The translations under genes were made by a program, and so were the position numbers. From Streptomyces chattanoogensis (GTDB lineage Bacteria; Actinomycetota; Actinomycetes; Streptomycetales; Streptomycetaceae): a stretch of DNA of 64,000 nt. Below, one piece after another: positions 60,249 to 64,000 of the stretch. The notes below the pieces were generated by a model. The model had not been told where the DNA came from and did not search any database. It saw only the letters and a program-made list of their open reading frames with translations. Position 1 is the first letter of the stretch, and each line of letters begins with the position of its first letter. The stretch lies in NCBI RefSeq assembly GCF_001294335.1, contig NZ_LGKG01000147.1, positions 1-64,000 of the forward strand. The letters are read 5' to 3'.

Positions 60249-62365
60249 GCGGGCACGCCTCTGTCCGCCGCCCACCGCGAGGACACTGGCTCGTCCTCCT
60301 GCTGGTCCTCCTCGTGGTCGCCGTCACCCTCCTCTTCGAGGGCTGGACGACCCACCAGGTCGACGCCGCGCGCACCAAGCCGCTGTGCTACCGGCCGATC
60401 CCGCACGAGGCGGACGACGGGAAGCCGCTGCTGGGGTTCGGCCCGAAGGGGGTCGCTACCGCGGCCATGCCGCCGGGGACCGTCGCGCTCACCTTCGACG
60501 GCGGGTTCGACCCGGTGTGGACGCCGCGCCTGCTCAACCTGCTGCGCAGGCACCATGCACGGGCGACCTTCTTCGTCTACGGGAAGGACGCGGCCCGGCA
60601 CCCGGAGCTGATGCGGCGGATCCTGCGCGACGGGCACGAGATCGGCTCGTACACCTACAGCGGTGGCGACCTCGGTGCCGCCTCGCCGCTGCGCGCGCGG
60701 CTCGAGCTGTCGCTCACCCAGGGCGCTCTCGCGGGTGCGGCCGGCATCAACACCACCCTGCTGCGGCTGCCGCACACCACGGCTGCGGACACCCTCTGCG
60801 GAGCCGAGTGGCCGGCCGCGAAGCGCGCGGCGGCCCAGGGATATCTGGTGGTCGCCTCGGACCACAAGGACCGCAAACCGTGGCGGGGGTTGGTGACACA
60901 GCACAGCCAGACCGACCTGGGCTACCACGAGGCCGAGGATCTGCTGCAGGACCGCAGCGTGAAACGATTCACCACCATCAGCGGCGGGCTGGGACGTCCT
61001 TCCTTCCTCGACGAGGCACCGGTCGCCCAGAAGATCAAGGGCGAGGGCCTGATCTGGTCGCAGCGGCTCGGGCACGCCTTCCTCACCGTGATGGTGTGGA
61101 CGCTGACCCTCACGGGCGTGCTCGGCGTCCTGCGGATGCTCCTGTTTGCGGTGTTCGCCCGGCTCCATGTCCGCAGGCTGCACCGGTACCGGCCCGGCGC
61201 ACCGCGGCTGCGCGCGGTGCGGGACCCGGTGACGGTCCTGGTGCCCGCGTACAACGAGGAGGCCGGCATCGCCTCCACCGTGTACTCGTTGCTCGCTTCC
61301 ACCCATCCGCACTTGCAGATCATCGTGATCGACGACGGCTCGACCGATGCCACCGCCGACATCGCCGAGGGGATCGACGACCCGCGGGTGACGGTGATCC
61401 GGCAGCCCAACGGCGGCAAGCCCAGCGCCCTCAACACCGGCCTGGCGCACGCCCGGCACGACATCGTCGTCATGGTCGATGCGGACACCATCTTCGAACC
61501 CGCGGCGCTGGCCCGGCTGATCCAGCCGCTCGCCCACCCGGCGGTCGGTGCGGTCAGCGGCAACACCAAGGTCGGCAACCGGCGCCGTCTGCTGGGCAAA
61601 TGGCAGCACCTGGAGTACGTCCTCGGCTTCAACCTCGACCGGCGGATGTTCGAGGTCCTGGAGTGCATGCCGACCGTGCCGGGGGCGATCGGCGCCTTCC
61701 GCAGGGACGCGCTGATGGGCGTCGGCGGCGTCAGCGACGAGACCCTGGCCGAGGACACCGACCTCACGATGGCGCTCTGGCGGGCCGGCTGGCGTGTCGT
61801 CTACGAGGAGTCGGCGGTCGCCTGGACCGAAGTGCCCAGCACGGTGAGGCAGTTGTGGCGCCAGCGCTACCGCTGGTGCTACGGCACCCTCCAGTCGATG
61901 TGGAAGCACCGGCATGCGGCGGTGGAGGTCGGCCCCGCCGGACGCTTCGGCCGTCGCGTGATGCTCTACGTCACGCTGTTCCAGATCGTGCTGCCGCTGT
62001 GCGCACCGGTCGTGGACATGTTCGCCCTGTTCGGGGCGCTGTTCCGCGACCCCGTGGAGGCAGCCCTCGTCTGGTTCGGGTTTCTCTCCGTCCAGTTGGT
62101 CACCGCCGCGTACGCGCTGCGGCTCGACCGCGAACGGCTGCGCGTGCTGTGGGTGCTGCCGCTCCAGCAGTTCGTCTACCGGCAGTTGATGTACCTGGTG
62201 GTCATCCACTCCGTGACCACGGCGCTGCTCGGCACCCGCCTGAAGTGGCACAGCATGAAGCGCACCGGAACCGCCGACCCGTATCTGCTCGAAGCGCCGT
62301 CCGCAGAGACGTCCGGAGATCCGCTCGCGGAGCCGCCCCCGCGGCGGAGCCTTTCGTCGCAGTGA
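60245..62365 (+). CDS. NodB-like/GT2 fusion: processive glycosyltransferase with degenerate deacetylase domain
   Basis: This 706-residue membrane protein starts with a signal-anchor helix (about 15-38), followed by an extracytoplasmic NodB-type polysaccharide deacetylase domain (about 75-270), a membrane helix (about 280-310), a cytoplasmic GT2 domain (about 330-570, VLVPAYNEEAGIASTVYSLL, VDADT, and the processive QxxRW motif in QRYRWCYG) and C-terminal membrane helices. In the deacetylase half, motif 1 is TFDGGFD instead of TFDDGPD and motif 2 is GSYTYSGGD instead of GNHTxxH, so both metal-binding histidines and the second aspartate are lost. The polymerase half looks intact. Substrate is unknown; a beta-linked amino-sugar or glucose polymer is plausible. 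Confidence 0.85.
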   Translation: MSGHASVRRPPRGHWLVLLLVLLVVAVTLLFEGWTTHQVDAARTKPLCYRPIPHEADDGKPLLGFGPKGVATAAMPPGTVALTFDGGFDPVWTPRLLNLLRRHHARATFFVYGKDAARHPELMRRILRDGHEIGSYTYSGGDLGAASPLRARLELSLTQGALAGAAGINTTLLRLPHTTAADTLCGAEWPAAKRAAAQGYLVVASDHKDRKPWRGLVTQHSQTDLGYHEAEDLLQDRSVKRFTTISGGLGRPSFLDEAPVAQKIKGEGLIWSQRLGHAFLTVMVWTLTLTGVLGVLRMLLFAVFARLHVRRLHRYRPGAPRLRAVRDPVTVLVPAYNEEAGIASTVYSLLASTHPHLQIIVIDDGSTDATADIAEGIDDPRVTVIRQPNGGKPSALNTGLAHARHDIVVMVDADTIFEPAALARLIQPLAHPAVGAVSGNTKVGNRRRLLGKWQHLEYVLGFNLDRRMFEVLECMPTVPGAIGAFRRDALMGVGGVSDETLAEDTDLTMALWRAGWRVVYEESAVAWTEVPSTVRQLWRQRYRWCYGTLQSMWKHRHAAVEVGPAGRFGRRVMLYVTLFQIVLPLCAPVVDMFALFGALFRDPVEAALVWFGFLSVQLVTAAYALRLDRERLRVLWVLPLQQFVYRQLMYLVVIHSVTTALLGTRLKWHSMKRTGTADPYLLEAPSAETSGDPLAEPPPRRSLSSQ

Positions 62366-62440
62366 GGCGACGGAGGACGGGAGGGGAACCGGCGAGCGGC
62401 CGCGCGAGTCGGACCTGGGACGTGACCAAGGGAGTTGACC

Positions 62441-63817
62441 ATGACAGACCCGCTTGACCAGCGGGCCGGACGCATCACACCCACAGGGGAGCAGGGCTGG
62501 ACCGGCGACGCCGGGAGCCGCCCCGTGCGTCGTGCGCCGGTGCAGGTGACGGGCGAGCTGTGGCGCCCCGAGCCGGAGGGCAGCGGGGGACCGTACGTCG
62601 CCCCGGACCTGTACGCCGATCCAGACCTGTACGCCGGTCCGGATCCGTACGCCGACCAGGGCCCGTACGCGGACCCGGAAGGCGCCGCCCCACGCGCACG
62701 GTTCGCCGAACGCCCCAGCTCGCACTACGGGCCCCGGCGCGCCCACGCCCGGCAGCCGAAGAAACGCAGGAGGCTGCGGCGGGCGGTGCTCGTCCTGCTG
62801 GCCGCTGTGGTCGTCGCGGCGGGCGGTACGTACGGCTGGGCCGAGACCCGGCTCCAACGTGACGTCGACCTCGGTGCGTACGGGGACCGTCCGCCGCCCG
62901 GCGAGGGCACCAACTACCTCATCGTGGGCTCGGACAGCCGTGACGGGCTCTCCGAGGGCGACGTGAAGGACCTGCATGCCGGCGGGGGCGGCGGGCGGCG
63001 CACCGACTCGATGATGCTGCTGCACACCGGGGCCCACGGAACCAGCATGGTCAGCCTGCCGCGCGATTCCTGGGTCACCTTGCCCGGCCGCCTCGACACC
63101 TCGACGGGCAAGACCAAGCGGCCCGAGGGGGACAAGCTCAACGCCGCCTTCTCCTACGGCGGTCCCGAACTCCTCGTGCACACCGTCGAGAAGAACACCG
63201 GGCTGCGCATCGACCACTATGCGGAGATCGGCTTCGCCGGGTTCGTGAACATCGTCGACGCCCTCGGCGGCGTTCGGATGTGCCTGGACCGGGACATCAA
63301 GGACGAGAAGTCGGGCGCCGATCTGCGCAAGGGCTGTCACACCCTGAACGGCAGACAGGCACTCGCCTTCGTCCGTGAGCGGCACCAGGAGAAGGAGGGC
63401 GACCTGGGCCGGTCGAAGAACCAGCAGAAGTTCCTGTCGACCCTCGCCCACCAGGCCGCCCGGCCCGACACCCTCTTCGACCCGCTGAAGATCGGTCCGG
63501 CCGCGCAGGCCGGGCTCGACACGCTCATCGTCGACAAGGACATGAGCCTGCGCGATCTCAGCAGGATGTTCCGCGCCGTGCAGAGCGTCACGGGCGGACA
63601 CGGCAAGCAGATCCACGTGCCCGTCTCGGGTATCGGTGTCCCCACGCCCAAGGGCAACGTACTGAAGTGGGACGCCAGGAGGTCGGCCCGGCTCTTCGAC
63701 GACCTGCGGTACGACCGGCCGGTGACGGAGACGGGGAAGACGTCCCGGCACCGGGGCGGTGCCCTCAGCCGTGCGCCGTCGCGTGACGACCGCCCCCTGA
63801 ACGCCTCGGCCCACTGA
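62441..63817 (+). CDS. LCP-family (LytR-CpsA-Psr) cell-wall glycopolymer ligase
   Basis: This 458-residue protein has a cytoplasmic N-terminus of about 105 residues containing an Asp-Pro-Tyr-Ala-type repeat (DLYADPDLYAGPDPYAD), one membrane helix (about 115-135), and an extracytoplasmic LCP domain (about 155-390, with NYLIVGSDSRDG, TDSMMLLHTGAHGTSMVSLP and GCHTLNGRQALAFVRERHQE). LCP enzymes transfer undecaprenyl-linked glycopolymers to peptidoglycan. The ATG at 62441 is preferred because GGGAG lies six bases upstream. Its position 75 bases after the processive glycosyltransferase suggests that it attaches that product to the cell wall. Confidence 0.88.
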   Translation: MTDPLDQRAGRITPTGEQGWTGDAGSRPVRRAPVQVTGELWRPEPEGSGGPYVAPDLYADPDLYAGPDPYADQGPYADPEGAAPRARFAERPSSHYGPRRAHARQPKKRRRLRRAVLVLLAAVVVAAGGTYGWAETRLQRDVDLGAYGDRPPPGEGTNYLIVGSDSRDGLSEGDVKDLHAGGGGGRRTDSMMLLHTGAHGTSMVSLPRDSWVTLPGRLDTSTGKTKRPEGDKLNAAFSYGGPELLVHTVEKNTGLRIDHYAEIGFAGFVNIVDALGGVRMCLDRDIKDEKSGADLRKGCHTLNGRQALAFVRERHQEKEGDLGRSKNQQKFLSTLAHQAARPDTLFDPLKIGPAAQAGLDTLIVDKDMSLRDLSRMFRAVQSVTGGHGKQIHVPVSGIGVPTPKGNVLKWDARRSARLFDDLRYDRPVTETGKTSRHRGGALSRAPSRDDRPLNASAH

Positions 63818-63846
63818 ACCCACTGAACCCAGGCGGAAGGACTCGT

Positions 63847-64000
63847 CTAGAGCATGCTGAGTGCCTGCATCGCCTCGCGTTCGATGCGCGAGAGCTCATG
63901 GAGGATGGAGCCGGCCTGCATGAGGTGCTTCGCGTCGCCCGATGCGCCTGCTGTCGTGATGAGTGCGGCCACCTGTGTCCAGAGGGTGGCGGCCTCGGAA
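63847..64000 (-). CDS. C-terminus of a hypothetical protein (partial)
   Basis: A minus-strand frame enters from the right edge and ends at a TAG (63847-63849). Its last 50 residues (SEAATLWTQVAALITTAGAS, then KHLMQAGSILHELSRIEREA) are helical and have streptomycete codon use. It is convergent with the LCP gene. No family is recognised. Confidence 0.55.
   Translation of the reverse strand, partial: SEAATLWTQVAALITTAGASGDAKHLMQAGSILHELSRIEREAMQALSML

Noticed and set aside
59363..63823. A 1486-codon open frame on the minus strand
   Set aside because: It is the antisense shadow of the processive glycosyltransferase and LCP genes; no domain is recognisable and it has the Arg/Gly/His-rich look of high-GC shadows.

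Overview
The window is high-GC actinobacterial DNA, almost certainly from a Streptomyces. Evidence: strong GC skew at third codon positions, many GTG and TTG starts, GGAGG-type ribosome binding sites, SARP-LAL and PAS-LuxR regulators, and a rifamycin-associated element. All family names come from recognising motifs in the translated sequence; no database search was possible.

Region 1 (1-10 kb) is the right-hand end of a modular type I polyketide cluster. It holds an AT remnant, a DH-KR-ACP-TE terminal module, a glycosyltransferase that resembles polyene mycosaminyltransferases, a PimR-like SARP-LAL regulator and a PimM-like PAS-LuxR regulator. The AT and DH parts lie in different frames and the linker between them is missing, so the terminal PKS gene is either broken or misassembled here. 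Two regulatory sites can be read directly: SARP-type heptamer repeats (9113-9141) between the two regulator genes, and a PimM-type palindrome (5333-5348) upstream of the glycosyltransferase. Together they suggest a cascade SARP -> PAS-LuxR -> glycosyltransferase.

Region 2 (10-16 kb) is a mixed stretch: a leucine-rich-repeat protein, a small membrane protein, an ECF sigma factor, a small hypothetical protein, and a rifampin phosphotransferase (rph) preceded by a 19-bp rifamycin-associated element. An IS110-type transposase remnant and poorly coding DNA follow (16-18 kb).

Region 3 (18-45.7 kb) is one long plus-strand operon for a Wzx/Wzy-type exopolysaccharide. It encodes a priming glycosylphosphotransferase, an AlgD-like nucleotide-sugar dehydrogenase, two Wzz-like proteins (the second with a degenerate kinase domain), an AsnB amidotransferase, a two-domain oxidoreductase, a heparinase II/III-like protein, a beta-helix lipoprotein, a polymerase, glycosyltransferases, a flippase and a pyruvyltransferase. 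A compact sugar-modification cassette is embedded in it: C-methyltransferase, cytidylyltransferase, PIG-L deacetylase, epimerase and DUF4910 protein, with a 3,5-epimerase and a class III aminotransferase further on. Most genes overlap by 4 bp. A convergent PAP2 phosphatase closes the region. Transposase remnants lie on both sides (16 kb and 48 kb), consistent with an island.

Region 4 (46.5-59 kb) has degenerate DNA, a small secreted protein, an IS5-type remnant, and then a P450-like gene directly downstream of a stand-alone 2515-residue polyketide synthase with the fungal-like order KS-AT-DH-MT-ER-KR-ACP. The P450-like protein lacks the heme-ligating cysteine and the I-helix threonine. This pair is the best candidate for an undescribed system in the window. 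A secreted RTX-type calcium-binding repeat protein lies upstream.

Region 5 (59-64 kb) is a cell-envelope glycan locus: a small membrane protein, a fused NodB-like/GT2 processive glycosyltransferase whose deacetylase half has lost its metal ligands, an LCP-family ligase, and the end of a further gene on the minus strand.
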